Shown: in pieces, positions 41,040 to 54,329 of the stretch
Layout of the letters: every line of letters starts with the position of its first letter
Numbering within the stretch: position 1 is the stretch's first letter
Assembly: GCA_950295325.1 (NCBI GenBank)
Contig: OX485807.1
Location: 46,282,440-46,346,439, forward strand
Reading direction: 5' to 3'
DNA: 64,000 nt
Source: Polytrichum commune
Lineage: Eukaryota; Streptophyta; Polytrichopsida; Polytrichales; Polytrichaceae
Translations under genes and position numbers: made by a program
Notes under the pieces: model-generated
Told to the model about the DNA's origin: nothing
The model's database searches: none
What the model saw: the letters and a program-made list of their open reading frames with translations, nothing else

Positions 41040-44000
41040 TGTCAACCACATAATTTGCGCTAAATTTTTTTTATGTTTTCAAGGTTCTTTGTCTCTGAAG
41101 TTTTTTGGTTAGGGTGCGAATCAGTTGCTCCTAATCACAAGTTTTAGGTAATTCGTGAGTCAATAGAACTTGTCAACAAACAAATAATAGAATACTATAT
41201 ATTATTGTTTCATATATGTGACCAAAGACCTTGAGGAAAAAAGGTTCAGAATTACTCATTGTCATGGTCAGTGATTTGAAGACCATGACCAAGAGAAATC
41301 CACATCACTTTTTAATAGCCTTGATTATGGGAACATAGTGTAAAGTGGACTTAGACTAGGACATAGTGTTTTCAATGAAAATTGATAATAAATTAAATAA
41401 AATTGAAAATTATTTTAATTGATGTTTTGATATGGTTGCCTCCATTTTTGTTGAGACAATGTATTTGGGTACTCTCGCTTCTTGAAAATCCAAGTCACCA
41501 CCAAACACTATCCATTTCAGTACATGAAGAATTTCATGTTATTTTCTAAACCATTCTCAAACATGGTCACTTTTATTTTCAATGGCCTTGAGTAAAAAAA
41601 AGTTGGAATACTACTCATTTCTCGACCAACGAGAGAATTGGTGGTCACAATCATTGGTCATTAGTATGAACATGCCTTAAGGTGGCATCACATTCCCGCA
41701 ATAATTTCATGGTCCCAACTCAAGAAAATATTTCTCTTATTTTGAGATGCCAATCCTCAAGCTTCAAGCCAATCTTGAGTCCAAAAAGTGAAATTCATCA
41801 AGATTATTTTAGACCCCAAGTTACTTGGATTATACCCTAATGTATGCGCATTATAAGTGATTCAAGATTTCTTTACATTTTTAGGAACAAATTTATAATG
41901 TTGCAAGATTTCTTTTTGTGAAGCATATGTGTAAGCTCAATTTTTTGGCAATCGCCTGGCTTCGAAGCCCAACCCACTAACTTAGTGATTATTAGCAGCA
42001 ATAGTCACTTAGGGGCAATTAGCCAGTGTGAACAGTGGGCAATAGCCATTTTGCAGACAGTTGTAACTAACTTCTCCTCCCCCGCTGATAAGGAGGAGGT
42101 TGGCCATTGCCGAAGTAGGCTATTTTCATCGTAGTATCAGACATAGTCTCAGGTAGGAGCAATTAGGCAGTTTAGGAGCGTTCGAGCACTCAGTGATTGA
42201 GGCCGAACAAGTTAGCAATAGGCAATGCCGAGCATGAGGCTGGCGGTAATAGACACAATGTGGAGAGCTGAGTGATTCAGACTCTCAGTAAACTTTGACT
42301 TTGAACAGTATGAGTAAATTGTCTTGGAAGTGCAATTGTCTTTGAAGTGGAAGTTGTTTGTTGTATGCATAATATTCAAGAATAAAGGAAGTGTCTTATC
42401 TGTTTTTTGGCAATAGTCTTGAGTCTTGAATCGATTTATCATACGCCAAGAGGGCGAGGAAACTTAGAAAGAAAGGTTGTGACAGGAAGAGTGGCCTAAG
42501 TCTGAATGTGGCCATAGCCGTAGGAAGTGACTGAGAGCATCGGCAAGTAGGCGAGTGAGTGGTAGAGTCTTGGAAGAGACCAGTAAGGGTAGAGACAGGA
42601 TAAAGGCCATAGCCAGCATCGAGAGGAGTCAAGAGGGAGAGAGAAGGAGAGGAGACAGAGAAGGCAGGAAGTCCAAGAAAGGTAATCGCCGGTGTTATTT
42701 GGCTATCGCCTACATGTAACCAGAGAGGCAATTAACAGGAGAAGGAGAGCAATAGTCTTCATGGCCGTTGAGTGAGTCAGAGTGGGAAGAGGGAAAGATA
42801 GGCTAGACCATAGCCTTTACATGTGTCATGTCAGAGAGAAAGAAAGGCTCTTCAGGGGCAAGTGTACCAGAAGATAGCTTAGGCATGGTTACGAGACATT
42901 ACCTGGCGTGAAGCCGATGTAGGACTATAAGGACGAAGACATACTTAGTAGCAGGCTATGTGCTGCAAAAAGACATTACCCTCTCATGAGAGAGAAGTTG
43001 TTACTTAGTGAAAGACATTACCGAAGGTGCATCCTTTTAAGCTTAAAATGAACTTAAGTATTGATCAAGGAATATCGCCTGGATTGTTGATGCATTGATT
43101 ATGTATGATCTTGTGTTATTTGTGGTGATGAGTTGCCAGATAAGTGGGAGATGAAGAGGATGGTTACAGTTTTGAGAAGAATGGCCGAAAGACTGTAAGT
43201 TAAACTAAAAAGGATTAATTTGAGATTATTGTAAAAGTTCAATTCTTGTTGTGAAAGACGATGTGGCATGCAAAAAGACATTACCCCGGACTACGGTCCC
43301 GACCAATTGCCAAGGACAACTTGCCAAGCTTTTGAGCTTCACGACTGAAATAGGTCAAGACATAGAGTGATAGAAGATTCCCTGAAGATAGGACGGAATC
43401 ACTCACGACTGAGGAAGCACAAAGGAACCATAAGAGTGGAGAATAAGTGGAATAATGAAGGAATGAAGGAAGAAGGACCCTAAGATGTTATTAAGAACCT
43501 TAATCCAATGTGACATTAACCCTTATAGACACTATCTCAGTCTTCCTGGAGACCTCATTCCCTGGGTTTTGTTGTTTTGAGACATAGCAAAAACTTACTA
43601 CAATATGACATGAAACAAACTTGTTGACACAAAGTCAAAGATCGCATTCATATGCTTGGAGTCTCTATGTAAGGTCGCAAGCTCCATGTACTAAGCATTT
43701 CCAAAGTAAAAGTAAAAGACATTCTTCATAAAATGAAAGTCAAGATAAGCTTGGTTTATGTTCTGTAAGTATGTCCATCATATATTCTAGATCATACATT
43801 CTATAGATTCTATCTTCAGGGAATCTTCTATCACTCTTCAGGGAATCTTCAGAAAATTTCTGGTTGATATTTTCCTGGAGTTTGAACTTCAACCAGTTAT
43901 TTCTCAAACTCAAGTGGTTCATCTGTAACTAAGCGGTTGGTTCTCCCCATTCATTGTTGAGGATGTCCTTGTGCTGAATCATTGTTCCTGCTAGATCTGT

Positions 44001-44430
44001 TTCTTCGATTTATGAAGGTGGACAAGGGAAATGCAATGTCGTATACATCAGTGTGTTAATGTGAGTGCTTCCATTTGGTTGTTGCTCCATTTTGAGCTTG
44101 GAGATTTCAAAGTTCAAACTGAGCTCTCCTACATTAATTTGGCCAATGGATGAACTCGTCCATCAACCATGACAATATATATTTGTTCACTTATTCATAA
44201 GAAGTTTCTTCCGAAAAGTTACCCGGTGACATAAAATGCCATGTGACACTAAATATTGTGCTTAGTGTAATGTTCAAAACACCTGAGTGATATCTCATAA
44301 CCAAGAGCTCCTGACTATATACTGATATCCCCACAAAATCATCAACTAGATGGAAACAAAAAAATAGGGTTCCGATTTTGGGTTCAGTGTTTCTGTCCAA
44401 AGAAGAGTATTAAAATATAAGTATCTTATA
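41040..44430. other. Intergenic, no supported gene
   Basis: No domain-bearing frame is seen. Between about 42,890 and 43,290 the motif AGACATTACC recurs four times. A 28-bp perfect inverted repeat (AGAGTGATAGAAGATTCCCT...) lies at about 43364-43391 and, reverse-complemented, about 43811-43838. The GA-rich stretch 42,450-42,900 may be an old LTR, but I found no partner. Confidence 0.5.
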
Positions 44431-44432
44431 GC

Positions 44433-44582
44433 CCACCCGAACTTATTGGTGCAGGCCACCAATGAACGGTGAGTATCAACATTGGTTACATGCAATGGCT
44501 CTCACTGCTAAACCAACTCTAGAAGTGACCCCTATTGGTAGGAACCGTTCACTGATGGCCCGCACCAATAAGTGTGGGTGGA
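44433..44582. mobile_element. Short MITE (about 150 bp)
   Basis: The terminal inverted repeats are about 37 bp. The left reads CCACCCGAACTTATTGGTGC and continues AGGCCACCAATGAACGGT. The right, reverse-complemented, reads CCACCCACACTTATTGGTGC and continues GGGCCATCAGTGAACGGT. The remaining centre is only about 75 bp, so the whole element can fold into a hairpin. The target duplication is not clear. Confidence 0.68.
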
Positions 44583-44599
44583 CTGTCAATTAATTTAAT

Positions 44600-46040
44600 T
44601 CTTTGAATCTTAATTAATCTTAATTAATCTTAATATACGATCGTAAATTCTAGAGTGTTTATTAGAGGAGCATGAAATCCAAGATCTTTAACCCCCCCCC
44701 CCCCCTCAATGACACCAACCGACCATTGCCTCCACATGTTGGTTCTAGAGTTAGTGATGAGGGCATTGACCATGCGGTATTTGACCTAAAGTCCACATTG
44801 GTGAGTGGTGAGGTTATGGCTACATATACTTGTTGGCCGAAGACAACCTTAGGAAATATATGAGACTAATAACCTTGGAGGATCACCAATGGCACTTGAG
44901 CCTTTCTTTAGACCATAATTATGTGGGTGTAGACTTGAGCACAAAAAGTTGGATATTATGAATTGAGTAGTTCTAGCTACGTGAACTTGAACAAAGACAC
45001 AAATTGCTTCATAATTGAATGCCTAAACTCTAAACACACTTTGTGACTGGTGTTGGTTGGTCGTGTTATAATGCTACATGCATGCATTCAATTATGTTTT
45101 TAAACACAAATTATGAAAGCATTTGCATGTGTTTTTTAACACGAGCATTTTATCATCATTCTCATGTGTGTATGTTTTCAAAGAGTATAGTAAATTACCT
45201 ATGCTATGAATATGGGTTGAAAGAGGGTCTTGCCTTTGACAATTTATAATGATTTTAAAACTTAGAAACAAATTGTCATCGGTTTGTTAAACATTTAATA
45301 TCAATTCTTGGGGGGTCACTCCCTTGCATTTAATGGGAACACACGAGAACACAAGGTGTTTTTAGGGAAGGTATTATATTGGAGAAAGTAAACATTGTGA
45401 ACCCTACTATTACTTACCTTTTCCATCACACCAAATGAGACGGCTAAGCTTGCATATGTGATTCTTTGTGATTTTTTTCATCACATTAGAAAATGACGGC
45501 TACATGCATGTGTGGAACTTCACGACTTTAGGGGACACTCTGTATTTAGATTGGGGGTTTATCAGAAACTTGTCTATCTACTCTACATGGTATGTGTTTA
45601 AATCTATGTCATCTACAAATCATTTCACAAAGTTCCATAGTTTTAGGCACATGTAAGGGCCCAAGCTCCTTTACCTCGGCCCACCAAACTTGCAAACTCA
45701 AGCTTGAGTTCAAGTTGCGTGTGGCAACCTTAATGAGTGACACTCATATGGTTGCCACTTTCAAACTCTTTTCAAGCATTTGTGTTGGCTTTCTAGACTC
45801 ACATGTATAACTAGGCCTATAATAATTAGAGTGATTTGCTTTGATACTTGTGATATTTATGGAAGGCGGTAATGTACACTATACATATGAATTAGTGTGG
45901 CCCACACACTATCCATCATCGACCTACATAAATGTTCTTGCAGTCACTGCAAACTATTAGAGAAGGTGGCTTGAGACAATTATTGTTGCACGACAAATCA
46001 TGGATGCCACTCTAAATAACATGGTGCAATAAATGAAACA
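44600..46040. other. Intergenic, no supported gene
   Basis: The stretch starts with a C14 run (about 44690-44705) and is otherwise AT-rich single-copy-looking sequence. No frame shows a recognisable domain. Confidence 0.55.
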
Positions 46041-46049
46041 AATAATCTC

Positions 46050-46200
46050 CTGCACTTTGTCGCAGGATCTTGTGATGTGAATTTGGGCTAGTCATATTTG
46101 ACAAGAGATTGAATATGACCGAATTTGGTGTTCTATTTGTGAAACTCCATCTGTTTTTAAAAATCATAAACTCACATTTATAGCCATAGTTTAGTTCGAT
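46050..46200 (-). pseudogene. Fragment of the 52-residue-repeat gene family
   Basis: The sequence (GATCTTGTGATGTGAATTTG, then CTAGTCATATTTGACAAG, then GACCGAATTTGGTGTTCTAT, then TTGTGAAACTCC) matches 46718-46810 of the neighbouring gene block by block, at roughly 70-75% identity. It lies about 400 bp downstream of that gene in the same orientation. It represents the last repeats of a third, dead copy. Confidence 0.6.
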
Positions 46201-46604
46201 AGGTGCCATGGGTTGAACCATAGTTTAGATCCTAAAATTCTCACAAAGTTTCTTGGGTCGAAAGCAGAAAACCAAGGAGATTTACTCGTGTTTTCAAACT
46301 AAGCTCTGACATAAGACCCTCTAATGAGCCCTTCATAGAAAATTTTCTTCAACAGGGCATCAAACTCCTTCTTTTGGTCCCTCTTGTAGAGACTTTGGTA
46401 CTTAACCCTAAAAGAAGCTCGAATATTTTGGGTTTCACGATGAGGTGTCTGCAACTAGTATCACATTGGGAAGATTTTCAACCTGCTATGTACATTTACA
46501 GGATTCATCAAGGCATATGGATATGTGTTTACCAGATATCAGTGAGCTAATATTTGACAATGTACAAGTGGAGGATTTTATAAAGCAGACTACATTAGCA
46601 TTAA

Positions 46605-48576
46605 TCACGCAACGTTCCGGGAGAATGGAAATTGGGATTTCCGTATGGGTTGTAATTGCAGATCAGGAGTGAGGACAAAGGCCATGTTGTAGTCGGTTTC
46701 CGGCAACACTGTCACATGATCTCGCAATGTGAATTTGTGATAGTCGGATTTTGAAGAAAGAATGCTGACTTCCGTGTGACCAGATCTGGTGTTGAATTTG
46801 TGAATCGCAATCAAGTCGTTGTTGGGAGCGATCACGAAGTCCCATGCATCATTCGTCTCCTCCAGAATGGTGCTCCAGCCTTGTAATCGAAAGCTTTGAT
46901 AATTCGAGGCTGCGGTGAGGGCAAACACTTCAGTTCTTTGGCTCCTGGTGTTTGATTTCCTGAGTGCAACCAAATCGCGATTTCCGTCTACCAGGAACTT
47001 CCATGTATGGTCAGTCTGTGGGAGAGGCGTCCCTGTTTGCACCTTGAATGTCGTGTACCTGGTGCTTGCGTCCAAGATATGGAGCTCCGTGCCGGACCTG
47101 GTGTTTGATTTTTTAATGGCAAACAAGTCTCCATTCTTAGCCATGGCCGCAAAATCAAAGGTGTGGTTAGTTTCATGAAGAGCAGTAGAGAAACGGTCAG
47201 TAAGTACTGTCAAGCCTGCACCATTGCCAGCAAATGTGAACAAAGTTGTAGTCCCGCCGTTCCCATTATGATTCCTCTTCACCACTATTAGGTCTTGATC
47301 ATCATTTCCGCATAAATATTCACAAGTGCTGTCAGTTTCTTGAAGTCGGGTGCTACAGAGTGATTTCACGTCTCGGTATTTTGATGAAGCAGATAGTATT
47401 TGGAGATCGGTGTATCCAGAGCTGGTGCTTGTTTTCTGAATAACAAACAAGTCCGAATTTCGTCCCAAAGCGAATGCAAACTTGTGATTGGCCTTCGGAA
47501 GAGGTTGTATGTCATGTACAAATAGGGTTTTGTAAGCGGACGCACGATTGAGGATGTAGAGCCTCGGATTATCTAAACTCTTGTTGGATCGTCTGATGGC
47601 ATACACATCATTGTTCCAACCCACTCCGATGAAATCCCAGCTAAGATCAGTTTCAAGCAGACATGTACCCGTCTGCAGCACGAAGCTTTGATAGTTGGAG
47701 GACGCGCTCAGAACGTGAACCTCTGTGGTGTTCGAGCCGGTGTTTAATTTTTTGATGCAATAGAGGTCATTGTTCGAGGCCAGTAAGAACTGGAAAGTAT
47801 GGTCAGTCTCGTGCAGGGCCGTGCCGGTTTGCAGCCGATACGTTTGGTAGCCAGAGCATGCTGTTAAAATGTGAACCTCTGTGCTGTTAGAGCCAGTCTG
47901 GGATTTCTTGATCGCAAAGAGGTCTCTGTTGTGGGCCACAGCGAATTGAAAATTCTGGCCAGTCTCGTGAAGATTGATCCCTGATTGCCACCGGAACTGT
48001 TGGTAGTTGGCGTCGGCGTTAAGGATGTGGAGCTCTGTGGCACAGCTCTCTGTCTCAGACTTCTTAATGCAAAACAGGTCCTTGTTATTCGGTGCCAACA
48101 AGAACTCCCAGGTGTGTTCTGTTTCGAAGAGCACCGAATTATTGTAACCGTGTAAGTCCGTGACTTCGCCTATTGTGATGCTGCAACAAAAACCACACTC
48201 AGTTGCGGAAAAGTCGTCAGGTGGAAAAATCTTTGCAAAAACAAGATTTCCCTTCGAACTATGACCTGAGAAAGTACGGACTAGGTGTTGTAGACGGAGA
48301 CTGGCCATGATTTAAGACTCGGTATGCTGCAAATCTGGACAGCTTCTTGGCAACTCGGTACACAAATGGACAGGTGCAGTAACTAGTCCCTGTTGAAGGA
48401 GCTAAAACATGAAGACGTGGATTGGGTTGAAGGATATCCTTGGACCATATTTTGAGTGAAGCAGTGCAAAATTACAGGGATTCACGGGTTGGCATTATTG
48501 TAGCATACCTGTACTCATTATTGATATTCAAACGTCGAGCAACCTTGTATGCATTGAGCTTTTCTTTTCCATCCCT
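46605..48576 (-). CDS. Protein of about ten 52-residue repeats, kinase-less paralogue (5' end incomplete)
   Basis: The large exon is 48180-46605 (stop TGA at 46605). The preceding 68-bp exon is 48576-48509, joined by GT-AG sites in phase. An unspliced reading would instead start at ATG 48308. The protein is nine full repeats and one partial of about 52 residues, each of the form ET-x-HTW-x-F, N-x-DLF-x-IKKS-x-T, TEVHIL-x-A-x-S-x-Y. Regular short beta strands suggest a beta-propeller or lectin-like fold, but I do not recognise a named family. No signal peptide or membrane segment is seen. It is about 70% identical to the repeat part of the gene at 60,748-64,000. That gene has a kinase exon upstream of the matching linker exon. 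Here I find no kinase, so the N-terminus is either short or unrecognised. Confidence 0.75.
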
Positions 48577-49339
48577 CTACAAAATCCAACCACATTTATG
48601 TCGGTTTGTATGGCCTCGTAGTGAACTTGGGGGACAGCGAAATTAGAAATTCACACATTACGAGCCCTCGAAGCTCCAACTTGAGGAACCAATAACTCTA
48701 AAAGAATCTGGAGTTTCTGCGTACGTCAAAGTTTGAGGTGATTGGAGGATGACCAATGGCCTGATATAAATAGCATAGTGCTAGGCAAAACAGTACTCCA
48801 TCAAATTTGAACGGGACTGATGAAGGCAGTTCAGCATACACAAACAGAAAATCCTAAGAAAAATCCAACTATAGTCAGCAAGATTAACCTGAACTTCATC
48901 GAAGAAAGGACCTCCCGCGGCGGACGTCGGAATCCGGGAGTAAGAACACTTGTGACCGAGCAGCATCTTCATTTAGGATTTGGAGCTCTTTGCACCGCAA
49001 CCACCTCACTAGACCAGCACGAGATAGCTGTCAAACCCTTTGCGCAAATCTGCAGAATGTGCTCTCACAAATGCAGGTCAAATTACAAGTGCCGCCAAAT
49101 CTATTGCCAGGGAACAGCTCCAGATGGCATGGATCGATACGCTGCCAGGAAAACAGGGAGTCGACGACGACGACAACAACAACAGCCGAATCTGTGACTC
49201 TTGTATCGCCTATAAGCATCTCTCACTGCTCGTAATACAGACCTCGAATTCTTAGCAGAGAAACGCAATCGATGCGATTGAAGGATGCAACAAGCAGACG
49301 CGGCAAACAAACGCTGCTCTGGTTGGACTTCGGCAACGG

Positions 49340-49349
49340 CTATTTATAG
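49340..49349 (-). promoter_or_regulatory. Candidate TATA box for the repeat-protein gene
   Basis: On the minus strand the sequence reads CTATAAATAG, followed by CC, a textbook plant TATA box. It is about 770 bp upstream of the first exon recognised for the gene ending at 46605. Transcription would start near 49,310. The first exon between there and 48,577 is not resolved. Confidence 0.5.
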
Positions 49350-49399
49350 TTAAGAGCTATACGTGATCTGTCACACGGAGAGAATCAGATTTCTGATGC

Positions 49400-51490
49400 A
49401 GATTCGAGTGCCTTTCAAAGGAGCTGTGAGCCCCGACATCAATCTATAGGTTGCACGCGGCTAATGTGCTCAAAGTCGGAGCCTCGATGAACGAGCTTCG
49501 GCTTCCACCGTCTCCACATCACCGCTAAAGGTCGCCCACACTTGCCTCAACCACTACATTAAATATTTAGTGTGGGTCACTCTAAATATTTGGTGTGGGT
49601 TTGATTTGTCTCAAATTGCTTCAAATCGGTTCTTATGTTTTTGACTGTGGACCCCATCTAAAGCGTCCCTTAATGTGAGTCACTCTAATCTTTGTGGTAG
49701 GAAGTCGAGCTGCTTTATACACAGACCAAGAGCAATGATCATGAATATCTACGAACTAATATTTTCATAATATGGAGTGTTTGGTTGCTTTATTCCTATG
49801 GGCGGATCCGTCAATAAAATTTTGATATACCAAAATTTCATGAGAAATGTGTGAATCCTCGTGATAACTTGAATGTCATCCTATCAAAACACAGTGGAAT
49901 AAACCAAATATTAAGATTTTGATGTTTAATCTATATAATAAAATGTTAAATAATGAAATTATAATAATTTTTTTGTTGTAATACTATCATAATCAACTTC
50001 TCATATTTTTTTTTAGAGGATCCTACCATACAATCCTATTGGAAGATCCTATGATAGAATTCAACATGTTATATATAATTTTGGATTTTGACTTAATCAA
50101 ATTTTAATTAAATATGCTTAATCAATATGGATTCACATATCTCCCATGACATTTTGATATATTAGAAGTGTATTGCCAGATCTAACCACATGATTGAAGC
50201 AACCAAAAAGTCCAAAGTTTAAAAATATGCTCAAATTTACTTAAATATTAGTTTATTCCATTTTTTAGATTTCACGCTACCATTTTGCAGAACTTCGTCA
50301 AATTAACAGACATTGCCTAGTATAAATTGTAACCTTTGACGGATTCTAAAATCTAGGCACAAATCCAAATCTGAAATGTACGCACTTTTAATTTGAGTTT
50401 TAGAGTTTCAATTACATATTGTGAGCAATATTGTACCACTCAAACATGGATGTACATAGAGGAGACTAGGTCCCTAATTACCTCAAAAAAGAGCCTCACT
50501 CCACTCTCTTTCAGTGTTGTGGCCAATGACTTTTAGTATATGTTCCTCCCTTACACTAAGGTTGTATTCCAAATGAACTTGGTCGGCCAAGTGATTCTAG
50601 CATAAATTTACATATTGCAAAGCCCATTCACCATGATATTAAGGCATGTTCACACAATGTACACTGAATGCAAACACAAAAGGGTGCTAATTAAATTGGG
50701 TAACATTATTCTATGTCCCATACGTTGACTAAATATATATATCAACTTCATAATTTGTGGGTTCCGTGATCAAAACTAATATCTTATAATACATAGGCCT
50801 TTCCATAGAAATTGTCAAAGCTAACATTCTATTTGGTCAATGAAATATGTTGAACGTGAGGTAGTGATAGTTGATTCCCTTAAAGAGCAATTGAAAGTTA
50901 GGTCAAACTATACCCAAATTAACTGTTCTAGTCGCAATACCAACCCACCCTCACCCCTTGAACGCCACCCATCCACGGGTAACGAATGGCACCTCTTTGG
51001 GCACATGTTGATTGATGTGGCATGCGTGGATACGGCATTGGGCAAGCAAAACCGGCAGTGGTGACCATGTGGGTAAGTATATACCCAAATGCCACCTCCA
51101 TATGTACCCTATACCTGAATAGATATCCAACCAAGTTTACGATAGTGCACCATGCCGCCCAATATGTTCACCCTCATTCAGTTAGTATGGTAACTGGTAT
51201 GCACCACCCATGGACGGGTAACTTGTCATACCCCCCATATACTCCAATGAGGCTCATATCAACACATGATAGGTGAATGACATGTTTGCAGCCACAACGG
51301 CTGCAATCTTGGTATGTCCACCGATACGGATAGGTGGTGCGCACGACAAAGTACACCAATTATGCCGCACGTTACCAAAGAGGGCACCGAATGAATATCA
51401 CCTAAAACCCAATCCATCCTACCCACTATGGTAGAATGGGCAAAGGGTATGCTTCACCCCCACGATGGGGATCGTCACCCATAGAAACCC
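49400..51490. other. Intergenic, no supported gene
   Basis: The stretch is AT-rich to about 50,900. It then becomes CA-rich sequence with repeated CCAT(C/G)CACGGGTAAC and CCATGGACGGGTAAC motifs (near 50968 and 51211). This looks like repeat debris; no termini or domains are recognised. Confidence 0.5.
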
Positions 51491-51496
51491 CAAGGG

Positions 51497-53653
51497 TGTC
51501 GCAACCCTTGCTAGATTTCCTTAACTTAGTTTGACCGCCTCCCAACTCTAACAAGTGCCACGAGCGCTAACCTGCACATCCCACGCACATGCATGGTTAG
51601 CTCCCAATACCGCGGACCTTCAAGCTCATAGCTTGTCACCAAACCCTCCTACACATGCATTCGGGACTCTCCCCTTAGTAGGTAGCCAATGGCTAAGGTG
51701 GACTTCCATCCATGGAAGTCCACTCTTGAGTTGATCATTGTGTTGCCAAAACAACACTACAACTATCCAATGGCTAAGGTGGACTTCCATCCATGGAAGT
51801 CCACTCTTGAATTGATCATTGTGTTGCCAAAACAACACTAAAACTACCCGGAGCAAATTGCCAAGTATGCTCCGGGGGGGGGGGGGGTCGGTCGGCTAAG
51901 CCGCCTCATCCATATAAGCCTCTAGGACTTTGGACAGGGCCCCTACCCCACTGTCGAGTATCCTTTTGTCTCTCTACAAGGGTTGGGGCCAAGTAGACAT
52001 TTTTCCTTAGCGTTGGGGCTAGAACCCCCCAGCAGCTTCGGACCACCATAACTTCTACATATGATGTCTGATGCTTAAAGCAACCACTTTATCAACATCT
52101 AATCTTTGCGTAGATGCCGATGAACCCCTCACTTGCCCCATTCGAGCAAGTATTGAGGAAGTTATGGCTGTTCAAACGTAGGCAGTCCCGGGCGCCACTC
52201 CCAGGTCATTGCTGTCCCGGGACAGCGCCCCACTCAAATTGCCATATCTCCTAGCTCACACCTCCGATTGAGGTGTTCTTTAGCATTCTAGAATTCCGCC
52301 CCCATAAGCTACTCATAACTCATGGCCTTACCCTCATGACTCCTAGTCTTCATGGGTGAGAGGCGTTCTCAACGTCCGGGGCCCTCACGCACACTAGGAT
52401 TACTTGGGCCATCTCATCAATGGCGCTACAAGTCCCGGTGTCACTCCGGGGTCCCCCTTGTGCCCATGGTGTTGCGGGCACTCCTCATGAAGAGGTGCGC
52501 GACACTCACCCCCACCAAATGAAGTTGATGCCCTCATCAACTATACTTATAGTTGGCACACCAATTCTCAAGTTGCCATCCTCTCTTGGTGTGGCATTGT
52601 GTTTCCTTTGGGCCGCTACCCCCACAATGCATCTTCAAATTTGGCAAAGTCCCAAAGGTGTCGTTCCTAGATGGTCCGTTTAGGTGACCCCGGACATCTT
52701 GTCCAAGGACCTAAACTGTCGCGCACCTCTCCATGAGGAGTGCCCGCAACACCATGGGCACAAAGGGGACCCCGGAGTGACACCCGGGACTTGTGGCGCC
52801 ATTGGTGAGAGGGCCCAAGTACTCTTAGCATGGGTGAGGGCCCCGGGCGTTGAGAACGCCTCTCACCCACGGGGACTAAGAGTCATGAGGGTAAGGCCAT
52901 AAGTTATGAGTAGCTTATGGCGGTGGAATTCTAGAATGCTAAGGAACACCTCAATCGGAGGTGCTAGCTAGGAGATATGGCCATTTGAGTGGGGCGCTGT
53001 CCCGGGACAACACCCTGGGACAGCAGTGACCTGGGAGTGGTGCCCGGGACTGCCAATGTTTAAAGAGCCATAACTTCCTCAATACTTGCCTGAATGAGGC
53101 AAGTGAGGGGTCCATCGGCATCTACGCAAAGAGTAGGTGACGATAGAGTGGTCGCTCAATAGTATCTGACATCATATGTAGAAGTTATGGTGGTCTGAAG
53201 CTGCTGGGGGGTTCCAGCCCCAGCGGCTAAGGGAAAATGTCCACTTGGCCCCAACCCTTGTAGAGAGACAAAAGGATACTTGATGGTGGGGTAGGGGCCC
53301 CGCCCAAAGTCCTAGAGGCTTATATGGGTGAGGCGGCTTAGCCGACCGACCCCCCCGGAGCATACTTGGCAATGTGCTCCGGGTAGTTGTAGTGTTGTTT
53401 TGGCAACACGATGATCAACTTAAGAGTGGACTTCCATGGATGGAAGTCCACCTTAGCCATTGGCTACCTACGAAGGGGAGAGTCCCGAATGCATGTGTAG
53501 GAGGGTTTGGTGACCTAGCCATGAGCTTGAAGGTCCGCGGTTTTGGGAGCTAACCATGCATGTGCGTGGGATGTGCAGGTTAGCGCTCGTGGCACTTGCT
53601 AGGTTGGAAAGGCGGTCAAGCTAGGTGAAGGAAAACTAGCAAGGGTTGCGACA
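51497..53653 (-). repeat. 3' LTR of the chromovirus, itself a long inverted repeat
   Basis: The 2,157 bp consist of two arms that are reverse complements of each other, about 51497-52505 and 52722-53653, around a centre of about 220 bp. Examples are ATTCTAGAATGCTAA... against TTAGCATTCTAGAATTC, and CTGTCCCGGGACAGC in both. The tips read TGTCGCAACCCTTGCTAG and, complemented, TGTCGCAACCCTTGCTAG. A transcript through the LTR would form an almost full-length hairpin. A G14 run is at about 51875. The stretch 51727-51845 locally duplicates the TGGACTTCCATCCATGGAAG palindrome. Confidence 0.85.
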
Positions 53654-54329
53654 TAAACTACACTAGACCCGCCTACTTTGATACTCACTTGGGTTGCCCC
53701 TCCTTTTGGGCCTCCCAAGGTAGGCTCCACTAGCCTAACTCTACCTTTTTGACACAACTAGGTTGGACCTCAACGCTTCCACTAAGTTGTCTCGGTTGCA
53801 ACTCCGAAATGGCTTTCCATTGTTAAGCCACGCCTTGATCGCACGGGGACGATGCCAAGTCCCGCCCGACTCGGTTTCCACTTTGTTCTTTCGAGACATG
53901 GGTTCATGACTCCCATGTGCCAACTCTCGTTAGCTCTTGGGTAGTGCTTTTATGAGCACGCGCCAACACCTTGCCCCCGCCCGGACAAGCCCATGGCTAA
54001 GAGGTTGCTTAGTTTTATCCAAGCCCCCTCTAAGCTAAAGCCCCCTCTAAGCTAAAACCCCCTCTAAACTAAAACCCCCTCTAAATTATGGCCCCCAATT
54101 ACTCGGCCTACCCAACCTAGTTTGGCATATCTATTCCCCCTATTCCACTAACCAAGCAAAAATACAAGACTAGGACTTCATCTCATACTTTTCTCTTTAC
54201 ACCACTAAAGTTGAATTTTATTGCCTCAAGCCAAAGAACAAATACATGTTGTGGAGGGCATTGCCTTCAAGCTAAGTGTGTTACTAACATCTCTCCCCCA
54301 CTAAAGAAGATTGATGTCCTCATCAATGC
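53654..54329 (-). other. 3' untranslated region of the chromovirus
   Basis: No coding potential is seen. A short tandem series of CCCCCTCTAARCTAAA lies at about 54026-54085. An obvious polypurine tract at the LTR junction is not visible. Confidence 0.5.

Noticed and set aside
48181-48308. ATG at 48308 as the true start of the repeat protein
   Set aside because: The stretch 48308-48181 ends in a good acceptor (GGTTTTTGTTGCAG), and splicing from 48509 reproduces the linker and phase of the paralogue. The unspliced start remains a weaker alternative.
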